Assembly: GCF_005491205.1 (NCBI RefSeq)
Contig: NZ_CP028041.1
Location: 1-64,000 of the forward strand
Source of the DNA: Nissabacter sp. SGAir0207
GTDB lineage: Bacteria > Pseudomonadota > Gammaproteobacteria > Enterobacterales > Enterobacteriaceae
Direction: 5' to 3'
Length of the DNA: 64,000 nucleotides
Below the pieces are notes generated by a model that was not told the DNA's origin, did no database searches, and saw only the letters and a list, made by a program, of their open reading frames with translations. Below, one piece after another: positions 10,186 through 20,300 of this stretch (the first letter of the stretch is position 1; each line of letters opens with the position of its first letter). The translations under genes were made by a program, and so were the position numbers.

Positions 10186-11537
10186 AAACGTGGAAAGGCA
10201 TGGTACTGGGGGCGCTGCTGGTCACGCCGGCGGCGATGGCCGATGTGAACAGCGACATGAATACCTTTTTTGGCAAGCTGGGCTTTGAGAGCAACACCTC
10301 CTCGCCACAGGTCTGGCAGGGGCAGGCCGCCGGCTACGCCAGCGGCGGCTCGCTGTATGCGCGCAGTTCGGTCAAACAGGTGCAGCTTATCTCGATGGCG
10401 CTGCCGGATGTGAACGCCGGGTGCGGCGGCATCGATGCCTACCTGGGGTCGTTCTCATTTATTAACGGCGAGCAGTTCCAGCGTTACGTGAAGCAGATCA
10501 TGAGCAATGCCGCCGGCTATTTCTTCGATCTGGCCTTGCAGACCACGGTGCCGGAGATGAAACAGGCCAAAGATTTCCTGCAAAAGATGGCCTCGGACAT
10601 CAACAGCAGCAATATGTCTTCGTGTCAGGCGGCGCAGGGTATTGTCGGCGGGCTGTGGCCGCGTACCCAAGTCGCCCAAACCAAGGTCTGCCAGGACATC
10701 GCCGGCGAATCCAACCTGTTCTCTGACTGGGCGGCGTCACGCCAGGGCTGCACGGTGGGCGGGGAATATAACAGCGTCACGGATAAGGCCGGTGCGGCAG
10801 AGAAAGATCAGGTGCTGAAAAACAAAAACCTGATCTGGGATTCCCTGGAGAGTAACCGGGTGTTTGACGGCAACCGCGAGCTGAAAGAGTTTGCCATGAG
10901 CCTGACCGGGACGCTGATTTTCAACAGTGAAGGCGGCATTACCCCGCTCTCCCCGCTGACCACCAACCAGGACATTCTGACGGCGATGATGAACGGCGGC
11001 AGCGCCAAAATCTATGCCTGTGATACCAGTGATCTTTGCCTGAACCCCACGCTGAGCACGGTCACCATCAGTGCCGCCAATGCGCTCAACGGCCAGGTGC
11101 GCGCCATGCTCACCAGTATCCAGAGCAAAGCCATCACGGATGAGGCGCTGACGGAGAAAGAGAAGGGCTTTATCTCGTCAACCAAGGTGCCGGTGCTGAA
11201 GTATCTGGTAGACCCGCAGTCACTGGGGGTGGCGAACACCCTGCTTTACCAGCTGGCCGACTACATTAGCTATGACATCCTGATGCAGTATATGACGGAG
11301 ATGATCCAGCAGGCGCGGGTGATGCTGGCTGGCAAAAACTATCCGCAGCCGGCGATGGATGTGCTTCAGGCAAGCCTGACTGAAGCGGGCCAGAATATTG
11401 CGCAGATGCAGACCCGCGTGCAGGTGCAGCAGGACGCGCTGATGGTGGTTGACCGCCAGATGAACTACATGCGCCAGCAGGTTTCCAGCAACCTGCTTAC
11501 CCAGTATCAGGACAACTACCGCTTCGGGGGCTACTAA
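10182..11537 (+). CDS. traH: TraH, periplasmic pilus-assembly protein
   Basis: This protein has 451 residues (F TraH has 458) and a signal peptide ending AMA. Its mature start (DVNSDMNTFFGKLGFESN) is diagnostic of TraH. The carboxyl third is rich in glutamine and leucine (AQMQTRVQVQQDAL) and is likely a coiled coil. TraH acts in the periplasm with TraF and TraU in pilus assembly. The stop overlaps the traG start by one base (TAATG). Confidence 0.94.
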   Translation: MKTWKGMVLGALLVTPAAMADVNSDMNTFFGKLGFESNTSSPQVWQGQAAGYASGGSLYARSSVKQVQLISMALPDVNAGCGGIDAYLGSFSFINGEQFQRYVKQIMSNAAGYFFDLALQTTVPEMKQAKDFLQKMASDINSSNMSSCQAAQGIVGGLWPRTQVAQTKVCQDIAGESNLFSDWAASRQGCTVGGEYNSVTDKAGAAEKDQVLKNKNLIWDSLESNRVFDGNRELKEFAMSLTGTLIFNSEGGITPLSPLTTNQDILTAMMNGGSAKIYACDTSDLCLNPTLSTVTISAANALNGQVRAMLTSIQSKAITDEALTEKEKGFISSTKVPVLKYLVDPQSLGVANTLLYQLADYISYDILMQYMTEMIQQARVMLAGKNYPQPAMDVLQASLTEAGQNIAQMQTRVQVQQDALMVVDRQMNYMRQQVSSNLLTQYQDNYRFGGY

Positions 11538-14380
11538 TGGATACCATCTACACTATTTCCGGCGGCGCATGGTATCGCGACTCGCTCAATGCGGTCGCCA
11601 CGTTTATGCAGAGCAGCGGATGGGAAACCATTGCCTCGATTGCCGGGACGCTTTCTGTGGTGGCGACCGCTATCGCGTACATCAAAGGGCGTGACCTGAT
11701 GCTGTATATGAAGTGGATGGGAGCACTGGTGCTGGTCACCAGCGTGCTTATCAACGTCAAGCGCCCGGTGCAGATTATCGATTTGTCCGCGCCCACCGAG
11801 GTGTATCAGGTGGATAATGTGCCGGTCGGTATAAGCGGGCCATTCAGCCTTATCACCTCTATCGGGCATAACCTGGTTGAAGCGTATGAGTTGGTCTTTC
11901 ACCAGCCGGATGCACTGAGCTACAGCAAAACCGGGATGCTGTTCGGCGCGGATTTGATGGGTAAGAGCACGGATTTCCTCTCCACCAATCCGCAGATCAC
12001 CGCGCTGTTTTCCAGTTACGTCCAGAACTGCGTGGTGGGTGACATAATGCTCAATCACAAATACACCCTGTATGAGCTGATGAACACCACCGACCCCTAT
12101 TCACTGATTTTCTCCCGGCCCAGTCCGCTGCGCGGCGTGTTTGATACCACCGGCACGTTCCAGACCTGCGAGTGGGCTGCCGCCCAGCTGCAACAGGTCA
12201 TGGGGCTGGATACGCAGGCCGGCGGGGAAACCTACAGCTACTACGTGCGCCGTCTGATGGGCGGCCGCCCGGATGCGACCCCGCTGTTTGCGGAGCTGAT
12301 GGGCGACAGTTACAGCTACTTCTACGGGGCGAGCCAGACCGCCAGCGATATCATGAAGCAGAACGTCACCATGAGCGCCCTGCGTAAAGGTATTTCCAGC
12401 GTGGCCTCCCGCAGCGGCGATACGGCAAGCCTGGTTAATCTCTCAACAGAAACCTCGTATTCCAAATTGCGCATGAGTCAGGCGACGGCAGCCGACATTG
12501 CCACCCGCCAATTACCTATCATGCAGACGGTGCTGATGGGCATATTGATTGGGATGTTCCCAATAGTGATCGCACTGGCGCTGATTAACGTGCTGACGCT
12601 GAATGTGCTGATGGGCTACGTCTACAGCATCGTGTATCTGCAAAGCTGGCCGTTGCTGTTTGCTATTCTCAACAATGCCATGAACTTCTATTTGCAGTCC
12701 GATACCGCGCAGATGGCCGTAACGCTCTCCAACCTGTCCCGGCTTCAGCAAGTCTATTCTGACATCGGCACCACGGCAGGCTGGCTGGCGCTGTCTATCC
12801 CGTTTTTGGCGGCTGGTATTGTCTTTGGGATGCACAAGGCGGTGTCGCAGGCGGGCAGCTACCTGGGGTCAGCGATGCAGGGAGCCTCGACCCAGTCGGC
12901 CTCGCAGGCGGTGGACGGCACCTGGGCGTTTAATAATATGCAGACCGATAACGTCAATGGCTTTAAATGGGACACCAACTCGTCGTTTGCTAATGGGCAG
13001 ATGACGTCACAGACCGGCAGCGGGGCGATGAAGACCATTACCAATGACGGCAACTCGGTCTATAACGCGGCTCCGGCCATGTCGAAACTGGCAACTGACA
13101 TCAACTTCGGACATACGGCGAGTGCAACGGCCCAAAGGCTAGCCAGGGAGAGCCAGGTGGAAGCGGAAAGTTCACTGTCTGGCTTTAACCATACCAGCAA
13201 TACGGCTTATAACCAGGCGAAACAGTTCTCCAGCCAAGCCGGCAACAGCTCTACGGTAACCAGCGGTGCAGACAGTTCACAAGGAACATCAGAGACTCAG
13301 GGCGTAAACCAGATGCTTTCCGCAGCGCAAAGCTATGCCGAACGTAACCATATCAGTGAGTCCCAAGCCTGGAATGAGCTTATGGATAAAACAAGTCGTG
13401 GTCAAATTGGTGCGGGCATACAGGGAAGTGTCAATTTTAACTCTGATCGACATATTCTTGGAAAGATTGGAGGGTTAGCGACTGGTGTTGCTGGACAAGC
13501 TGATGTTCATGCAAAAGCAGATTTAACAAAAAGCAGTGGTTCTTCTGATAACACAAGCAACTCTGCAAATCGTGCAAATGATAATTCAGCCGATCACTCC
13601 ACCCAAGAGGCTAAAGACTTTAAGCAAGGAATGGATGCCGTGCAGAGTTATCGTACTAACCAATCAGGTAGCCATGCTAATAACCAGGCTAATTCCTTGC
13701 TCGAACAATTGGGTACAAGTTTTAGTGTAGCTGATAGTCAGTACCAGCAGTACACAACCAGTCTAAACCGTAGCCATGAATACAGTCAGATGGCATCAGC
13801 ATCTGATACAACTAGTGCTTCTGTTCAAGGAAATTATGCACAAGAGTTTGTGCATTATGTACAGGAAAAACGACCAGAACAGGCAGATCAGATTCTGACA
13901 AACACTGAAAATGAAAGTATACGTAGTGAACGCGAACAACTTGCTGGTCAGTTTATGGAGGAAAAAATGCGAGGTCGAGTTGAAGGGCAATATAACTCAG
14001 ATCGTAATAATTTGAATGATGGGTTGGCATCAGTAGAACAACCTAGTATGAATAATATCTCCAGCGCTTACCAAAAAGGTGAAGACGAAATCAATGAGCG
14101 GGCTAGCTCTTCTAATATTCGAAGTGATAGTGCTACTCAGGTAGATGCATTAGTAGATAAAAGTAATGAGAAGATTGCTAACTCTAATTCATATATCGAT
14201 GAGAGCAAGCATGATATACAGGCTGAAAAATCCGGTTTGAGTGCAGCACATGCTATGGCTGAAGGGGGGTTTAATAAAAGCTATGGGAAAGCGATGGCAG
14301 ACCAGGGTGAGGAAGATCCACAACTGAAAAAAGCAAAAGATCAGATTATCACTCAGTCTGAAAAACTTAATAATGAATGA
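11537..14380 (+). CDS. traG: TraG, inner-membrane pilus assembly, mating-pair stabilisation and exclusion protein
   Basis: This protein has 947 residues (F TraG has 938). The amino half has membrane segments at about residues 30-75 and 325-425 and is needed for pilus assembly. The carboxyl half is soluble, rich in Ser, Asn and Gln, and predicted helical. It acts in mating-pair stabilisation and, in F, recognises TraS of the partner cell to exclude it. Base composition changes sharply at about 13,390 (near residue 620): GC-rich before, AT-rich after, continuing through the next gene. This suggests the exclusion-specificity part was exchanged as a module. The start overlaps traH and the end abuts the traS-like gene. 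Confidence 0.94.
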   Translation: MDTIYTISGGAWYRDSLNAVATFMQSSGWETIASIAGTLSVVATAIAYIKGRDLMLYMKWMGALVLVTSVLINVKRPVQIIDLSAPTEVYQVDNVPVGISGPFSLITSIGHNLVEAYELVFHQPDALSYSKTGMLFGADLMGKSTDFLSTNPQITALFSSYVQNCVVGDIMLNHKYTLYELMNTTDPYSLIFSRPSPLRGVFDTTGTFQTCEWAAAQLQQVMGLDTQAGGETYSYYVRRLMGGRPDATPLFAELMGDSYSYFYGASQTASDIMKQNVTMSALRKGISSVASRSGDTASLVNLSTETSYSKLRMSQATAADIATRQLPIMQTVLMGILIGMFPIVIALALINVLTLNVLMGYVYSIVYLQSWPLLFAILNNAMNFYLQSDTAQMAVTLSNLSRLQQVYSDIGTTAGWLALSIPFLAAGIVFGMHKAVSQAGSYLGSAMQGASTQSASQAVDGTWAFNNMQTDNVNGFKWDTNSSFANGQMTSQTGSGAMKTITNDGNSVYNAAPAMSKLATDINFGHTASATAQRLARESQVEAESSLSGFNHTSNTAYNQAKQFSSQAGNSSTVTSGADSSQGTSETQGVNQMLSAAQSYAERNHISESQAWNELMDKTSRGQIGAGIQGSVNFNSDRHILGKIGGLATGVAGQADVHAKADLTKSSGSSDNTSNSANRANDNSADHSTQEAKDFKQGMDAVQSYRTNQSGSHANNQANSLLEQLGTSFSVADSQYQQYTTSLNRSHEYSQMASASDTTSASVQGNYAQEFVHYVQEKRPEQADQILTNTENESIRSEREQLAGQFMEEKMRGRVEGQYNSDRNNLNDGLASVEQPSMNNISSAYQKGEDEINERASSSNIRSDSATQVDALVDKSNEKIANSNSYIDESKHDIQAEKSGLSAAHAMAEGGFNKSYGKAMADQGEEDPQLKKAKDQIITQSEKLNNE

Positions 14381-14391
14381 AAGGGGGTGCT

Positions 14392-14940
14392 ATGAAAATA
14401 ACTAATGAAATTATTGAGAATGACATCAAAGAAATAATCATTTCTCTTTCGAAAGAGAAGGTTGAAGTTCCTGCTTTTTTAGAATGCATTAAGTTTGGTG
14501 GCGGAGTAATGGTGGGTATGACAGTTTGGCAGTTTTTTGTTGCTTATCCGCATATGAGCGGTGGCAAGATGGATAGGTTATTTGCATGTGCAAGCATAGG
14601 GTTCACCCTAGTGCTAGGACTCATTGTTTTCTTGTCGTCTTTTTCATTATCCGCGAAGTATCTGTCTATCCCTAAAAAAATTAGAGATCAAAGTGTAATT
14701 ATTAAAATGTTAAAAAACAAAGTTTTAATTTTTTCACTGGCGTGGGCGTTGGTCAATGTCATTGTGGGGGTTTCATCAATAAGCCTTCACTTAGATCCTA
14801 TGTTTGGCTCTAGTGTAATTCAGTTGATCACATTGCTTTTATTCTATTTTTTATTTTTGTTAGATATCAGTAGGTATGATATCTCCATTCTTAGCGCTCT
14901 GATAAAGAGATGGAGGGGTGGGGAATCTTTAAAGAGCTGA
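14392..14940 (+). CDS. Probable entry-exclusion protein in the traS position
   Basis: This is a hydrophobic protein of 182 residues with about four membrane segments (near residues 33-55, 70-90, 115-135 and 142-162, counted from 14392), encoded in AT-rich DNA. I do not recognise the sequence itself. Its place between traG and traD, its size and its topology are those of TraS, the inner-membrane exclusion protein that blocks entry from cells carrying the same TraG. AAAGGGGG at 14379-14386 suits the ATG at 14392 better than the in-frame ATG at 14377. TraS proteins are very divergent, so the call rests on context. Confidence 0.65.
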   Translation: MKITNEIIENDIKEIIISLSKEKVEVPAFLECIKFGGGVMVGMTVWQFFVAYPHMSGGKMDRLFACASIGFTLVLGLIVFLSSFSLSAKYLSIPKKIRDQSVIIKMLKNKVLIFSLAWALVNVIVGVSSISLHLDPMFGSSVIQLITLLLFYFLFLLDISRYDISILSALIKRWRGGESLKS

Positions 14941-14971
14941 CGCCAAAATAACCTAAATTTTCCATAAGATT

Positions 14972-14999
14972 GGGTTTGTGCATAAATCTGCACAAGCCC
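14972..14999 (+). other. Hairpin between the traS-like gene and traD
   Basis: An 11-bp stem (one G-T pair) with a 6-base loop: GGGTTTGTGCA at 14972-14982 and TGCACAAGCCC at 14989-14999. It lies in the only sizeable gap of the distal tra operon. No T run follows, so it is more likely an attenuating or RNA-protecting structure than a full terminator. Confidence 0.5.
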
Positions 15000-15023
15000 T
15001 CCCTTTGCCTAAGGAATGTAAAT

Positions 15024-17369
15024 ATGAGTCTTAAAGCCCGTGATGTGACTCAGGGCGGCCAGGTCACATTTATGCGTATGCGCATGTTTTTAGAAATAAA
15101 TAACATTATTTCCTATTGGGCCATTATTCTTCTGGCGCTGTTGACGGTAGGCTCGTTGTTAATGCGCATGAGTATGCAGAATATAAAAAATGGCGCTATG
15201 TACTGGTGGGTAAAAAGCCTGCACCCTATGATGCGGCATATGACCCATGAGCCAACTTACCAGCTCGATTATTACGGTAAAACCCTCAACTATACCGGCA
15301 CGCAAATACTCAGTGATGCGTACACCACCTATTGTGGAACGATGTTGATCCAAGAATTGGTGATCAGCGCATTGATTGGATTTGCCATTATTACCGCGGG
15401 CGGGATGCTTTTTTACTGGTATTTAGGCCATACCGGCAAAAAGCAGAGCCAGGATGAAATCCTGGGCGGCCGGGTGTTGAGTGAAGATCCCAAGGCCGTT
15501 GCCAGCATGATGAAAAAGCAGGGCAAAGCATCTGATATCAAAGTCGATGCACTGCCGATCGTTAAAGACAGTGAAATCCAAAACTTTGCCATGCACGGCA
15601 CCGTGGGTTCGGGTAAATCACAGCTTATCCGCAAGTTCTTGGAACAGTGCCGGGAGCGCGGCGATTTGGTCATTATCTATGACAAAGGCTGCACCTTTGT
15701 GCGCGAGTTTTATGATGAAAAGACCGACATCATCCTGAACCCCTATGACACCCGTTGTGCCAACTGGGATATGTGGGCCGAGTGCCCGACGCTCTCTGAT
15801 TTAGAGACCGTTGCTAATACCCTTATCCCAATGGGTGCGTCTGAAGACCCGTTCTGGCAGGGATCAGCGCGCACCATCTTTGCAGAAGGCACCCATCGCC
15901 TGCGCAATGACAAAGATCGCTCCTACAACAAGTTGCTGCGTACCCTGCTGGCGATCAACCTCGACCAGCTGCGCCAGTTCCTAGCCGGCACACCCGCTTC
16001 AACCCTGGTAGACGGTAAAATTGAAAAAACCGCTATCTCTATCCGCAGCGTACTCACCAACTACGTCAAGGCGATGCGCTACCTCCAGGGCATCGAAAAA
16101 TCCGGCAAGCCGGCCTTCACCATCCGTGAATGGATGAAGGGCGTTAAAGACGGTGAGAAGAATGGCTGGCTGTTTATCACCTCCAATCAACGCCATCATG
16201 AGTCCCTGAAGCCGGTGATCTCCATGTGGCTCTCGATTGCGGCCAACAGCCTAATGTCGATGGGCGAGAACCGCCACCGCCGCGTCTGGTTCTGGTATGA
16301 CGAGCTGAAATCCCTGCATAAGTTGCCGGGTCTGCCGGAAATCATGGCTGAGGCCCGTAAGTTCGGCGGCTGTTTTGGCCTGGGGTTCCAGTCTTACCCT
16401 CAGCTTGAAGAGGTGTATGGCCGCCAGGCGGCTGAAGGTATGTTTGACCTGCTGAACACCAAATTTTTCTTCCGTTCACCCAGTGCCGGCGTGGCGCAGT
16501 TCGTGGAGAAAGAGCTGGGCGAGACCGTGCGGCTGAAATTCAGCGAGCAGACCAGCTTTGGTAACGACAAAGTGCGTGACGGTTTAAGTTCCGGCAAAGA
16601 CGAAGAGCGCGTACCGGTTGTCTCGTACAGCGATGTGCAAAACCTCCCTGACCTTGCCTGCTTCATTACTCTGCCGGGGGCTTACCCGGTGGTGAAAATG
16701 CAGCTGAAGTACGTGAGCCGCCCGGACGTGGCGGAAGAGTTTATTGAGCGTAAGGTGCAGGACAGCCTGGATGAGATCATCGAAAAAGAGCTGGAAGTGC
16801 GTGACAGCGACAGTGCGCTGTTCAACGGGCTGTTTACGGCACCAGCTGCGGCAACCGAGCCGGCTGAGGCAGCGCAGTCTGCGGCTCAGCAACCGGCAAT
16901 ACCTGCCGTAACCTCCACGGCCGCTCCGACCGTTGAGGAACCGCAAAAAGTATCCGTTTCCCAAGGCGCACTCTCTTCCCCCGCTATTGAAGAAAAGGTG
17001 AAAAAGCCTACCCGTCAAAAAACTGTCCCTGCAAAAACAAAGAAAAACTCTGCAACAGCAGCAACAGCAGCAACAGCAGCAACAGCAGCAACGGCAGCAG
17101 CCACTGCGGCTACAGGGAGCACGGGAGGAAGGGAGAATGAAATGTCCATGAGCCGCCCGGATGGGGTCACGGAGGATGGCGAGATCGTAGATGAAAATGC
17201 CTACGCCTCCTACCTGGAAATGATGGACGGGGAAGAAGAACAGGGGGGGACGACGACCACACGCAATGCGCGTACACAGGAAGCCGTGCGCCGGGAAGAG
17301 GTCAACATTAACCACAGTCGCCATGAGCGTGAATCGCATTCCATTGACATGGAGGATTACCTGCCATGA
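15024..17369 (+). CDS. traD: TraD, type IV coupling protein
   Basis: TraD is the inner-membrane hexameric ATPase that links the relaxosome to the secretion channel. From the ATG at 15024 (after AAGGA) the protein has 781 residues and begins MSLKARDVTQGGQVTFMRMR, the F TraD start. It has two membrane segments (about residues 25-50 and 105-130) and Walker A HGTVGSGKS at about 190-198. Walker B lies near residue 420 (VWFWYDELKSL). The tail carries an Ala/Thr repeat (17050-17115) and ends in acidic residues (EREXHSIDMEDYLP type) expected to touch TraM. It overlaps traI by 4 bases. An in-frame ATG at 14970 lies inside the intergenic hairpin region and is unlikely. Confidence 0.95.
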   Translation: MSLKARDVTQGGQVTFMRMRMFLEINNIISYWAIILLALLTVGSLLMRMSMQNIKNGAMYWWVKSLHPMMRHMTHEPTYQLDYYGKTLNYTGTQILSDAYTTYCGTMLIQELVISALIGFAIITAGGMLFYWYLGHTGKKQSQDEILGGRVLSEDPKAVASMMKKQGKASDIKVDALPIVKDSEIQNFAMHGTVGSGKSQLIRKFLEQCRERGDLVIIYDKGCTFVREFYDEKTDIILNPYDTRCANWDMWAECPTLSDLETVANTLIPMGASEDPFWQGSARTIFAEGTHRLRNDKDRSYNKLLRTLLAINLDQLRQFLAGTPASTLVDGKIEKTAISIRSVLTNYVKAMRYLQGIEKSGKPAFTIREWMKGVKDGEKNGWLFITSNQRHHESLKPVISMWLSIAANSLMSMGENRHRRVWFWYDELKSLHKLPGLPEIMAEARKFGGCFGLGFQSYPQLEEVYGRQAAEGMFDLLNTKFFFRSPSAGVAQFVEKELGETVRLKFSEQTSFGNDKVRDGLSSGKDEERVPVVSYSDVQNLPDLACFITLPGAYPVVKMQLKYVSRPDVAEEFIERKVQDSLDEIIEKELEVRDSDSALFNGLFTAPAAATEPAEAAQSAAQQPAIPAVTSTAAPTVEEPQKVSVSQGALSSPAIEEKVKKPTRQKTVPAKTKKNSATAATAATAATAATAAATAATGSTGGRENEMSMSRPDGVTEDGEIVDENAYASYLEMMDGEEEQGGTTTTRNARTQEAVRREEVNINHSRHERESHSIDMEDYLP
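17050..17115 (+). repeat. Ala-Thr-Ala microsatellite inside traD
   Basis: A run of GCA/ACA codons repeats a 9-base unit (GCAACAGCA) about five times, then degenerates. It encodes an Ala-Thr-Ala tract in the flexible tail of TraD. F TraD has a proline-glutamine repeat at the equivalent place. Length is likely to vary by slippage, always in frame. Confidence 0.9.
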
Positions 17370-20300
17370 TGAGCTTCAGCACCATTAAATCTGCCGGCGG
17401 TGCCGCCGGCTATTACAGCGACAAAGATAACTACTACGTGCTAGGCAGCCTGGAGTCCCGTTGGGTAGGCGAAGGGGCAAAAGCGCTGGGGCTGGAAGGC
17501 CGGGTAGAGAACCTCGATTTAACCAAGGTACTGTATGGCCGCCTGCCGGACGGCAATTCGCTATCACGCATGGTAGACGGCAAAGAGACGCACCGGGCAG
17601 GGTATGATCTGACGTTCAGCGCCCCGAAAAGCGTCTCCATGATGGCATTGATTGCCGGTGATGAACGCTTTGTCGCGGCGCATAACCGGGCCGTTGAGAT
17701 TGCAATGAAAGAAGTGGAAGGGCTAGCCAGTGCCCGGATCACCGATAACAAAGTGATGAGCACGGAACTCACCGGCAATATCGTGGCGGCGCTCTTTAAC
17801 CATGATACCTCCCGTGATCTTGACCCCCAGCTGCATACCCATGCTTTGGTGGTCAATGCCACCTTTGCCGAAGGCAAATGGCGGGCGCTGGCCAGCGATA
17901 CCAAAGGCAAAAGTGGTTTTTCGGAAACGGTACTGGGCAACCAGGTAGCCCTGGGGAATATCTACCGCCATGCCCTGCGGGAACGCGTAGAGGAAATGGG
18001 TTTTAAAACGCATGACAGCGGCAGGAACGGTCTGTGGGAAATGGATGGGGTGCCGGTAGAGCCGTTCTCTCAGCGCAGTCAAAGTATCCGCGAGGCAGCC
18101 GGTGAAGAGGCATCGCTTAAGTCCCGTGATGTGGCGACGATGGACACGCGTAAAGCGAAAGTCGCCGCCGACCCGACATTGCTAAAAGCGGAATGGGAAG
18201 AAAAACTGAATGCCACCGGGTTTGATCTCCGTGCCTATCAGGCGCAGGCCAAAGACCGTGAGCAGGCAGCACCGCAAGCGGCAGCCCCATCCGCTCATGC
18301 GCTGTCTGGGACGCCCGGCAGCCAGCCGGTGCCCGTACCCGTACCCGGTACGGCCAATCCGGCCAAATCGGTTGATATGCAGACGGCGGTGAGCAATGCC
18401 ATTTCATTACTCAGTGATAACAAGGTGCAGTTTACTTACTCAGACGTGCTGGCAAAAACCGTGGGGCAGTTGCCGGCTGAGCCGGGCGTGTTTGTAGCCG
18501 CCCGTGCCGGCATCGACCGGGCGATTGAGCAACAGGCCCTTATCCCGCTGGACAAAGAGAAGGGCATTTTTACCTCCAATATTCACCTCCTGAATGAGCT
18601 GAGCATCCACACACTGGCCAAAGAAATTAAAACCAACCATAAGGTGCTGACATTCCCAGAGCGGGCCACCGAACGAACCGCGCCCTATTCCGATGCGGTC
18701 TCGGTGCTGGCGCAGGACAAATCGCCGATTGCTGTGCTGTCCGGGATCGGGGGAGCCTCTGTGCAACGAGACCGGCTGGCCGAGACGGTAGGCATGGCGA
18801 AAGAGCAGGGGCGTCACGTCTCGGTATTAAGCGCCGATAACCGCAGCCAAACATTTCTGGCGCAGGATACGCGGCTGGCCGAGCACCTGTTACCGCGTTC
18901 AGCCCTCAGTGCGGAGATGAGCCTGCCGGTACAGAGCACGCTTATCGTTGACCAGGCTGAAAAGCTGTCGCTTAAAGATACCCTGCTGTTGCTGGAGCAC
19001 GCGCAGAACCAGTCGGTCCAGCTGCTGTTTATGGACACGGAAAAACGCAAAGGCACCGGGAATGCCCTGTCAGTGCTGAATGAGGCCGGTGTAAACCGCT
19101 ATCGCTACTACGGCAGCACCCAGGCCACGGCACAGGTTATCAGCGAACCCGATAAACGGGTGCGCTATCAGGCCCTGGCGCAGGAGTATGCCGCGCTGAA
19201 AACAACCGGCGAGCCGGTACTGGCGCAGGTCAACGGCGTGCGAGAGCAACAGACGCTGACCGCCTCTATCCGGGATGCGCTGCGGGAGAAAGGCGCGCTG
19301 ACCGGCGAAGATAAGGCCGTGAATGTGCTTCAGCCGGTGTGGTTAGACAGCAAGACCCGCCATCAGCGCGACAGTTACCGGCCGGGCATGGTAATGGAGC
19401 GTTGGGACAGCGAGGCTAAATCCATGACGCGCTACACCATTGACCGGGTCACCGAGATGTCCAATACCCTGACGCTTAAGGACGCCCAAGGCCAAAGCCG
19501 GGTAGAGAAAATCAGCAAACTAGACAGCCACTGGAGCCTCTATAAAGCCCAGACGCTCAGCGTGGCCGAAGGTGACACCTTGCAGGTGTTGGGGCGTGAG
19601 GAGAAAGGGGCGTTGAAAGCGCGTGACCAGGTACAGGTCACCGGCGTGTCAGACACTGGGTTAACGGTAAAGCACAACGGCACTACGCTGACGCTGGATA
19701 CGTCGCGGGCGCTGAAACTCTCGCACGGCTATGTAGAAAGCCTGGGGGCCACGGTGGGCGACACGCACAAGGTACTGGCGGCGACCGCCGCGAAAGACCT
19801 GAGTGAAGCCGGCCTGAACGGGCTGGCACGCAGCGGTGAGTCCGTGAGCCTCTATACCGCCCTGCCGCAGGAGAAAGCGGAGGCACGCCTTGCCGGCAAC
19901 CCGCTGTTTAAGATTGCCAGTGAGCAGGTGAAAACCCTGGCCGGCCGCGACGATTTAGACAGCGCCATGCAATTCCAGCGTGACAGCCTCTATACGCCGG
20001 TTGAGCAGTCAGTGCGCCTGGGCACCGGGCGGGCCATGCAGGAAGACATCGTGTTCAGCCGGTTGGATTTAGTCGGCGGCTCCCTGGGCTGGACGCCGGG
20101 GATCACGCTTGAGGCGGTAAAAGCTGAGGTCACCCGACAGGAGAAAGTCGGCGACCTGATTGTGGTCAGTAACAAGGCGCTGAAAGGTGACGGGCAGGTG
20201 AAGTATGTGACGCGGGAAAGCTATGAGATGGAAAAGGCTATCCTGCGTACCATTGCCGAAGGCAAAGACAGCGTGGAGCCATTGATGGCCGCGATCCCGG

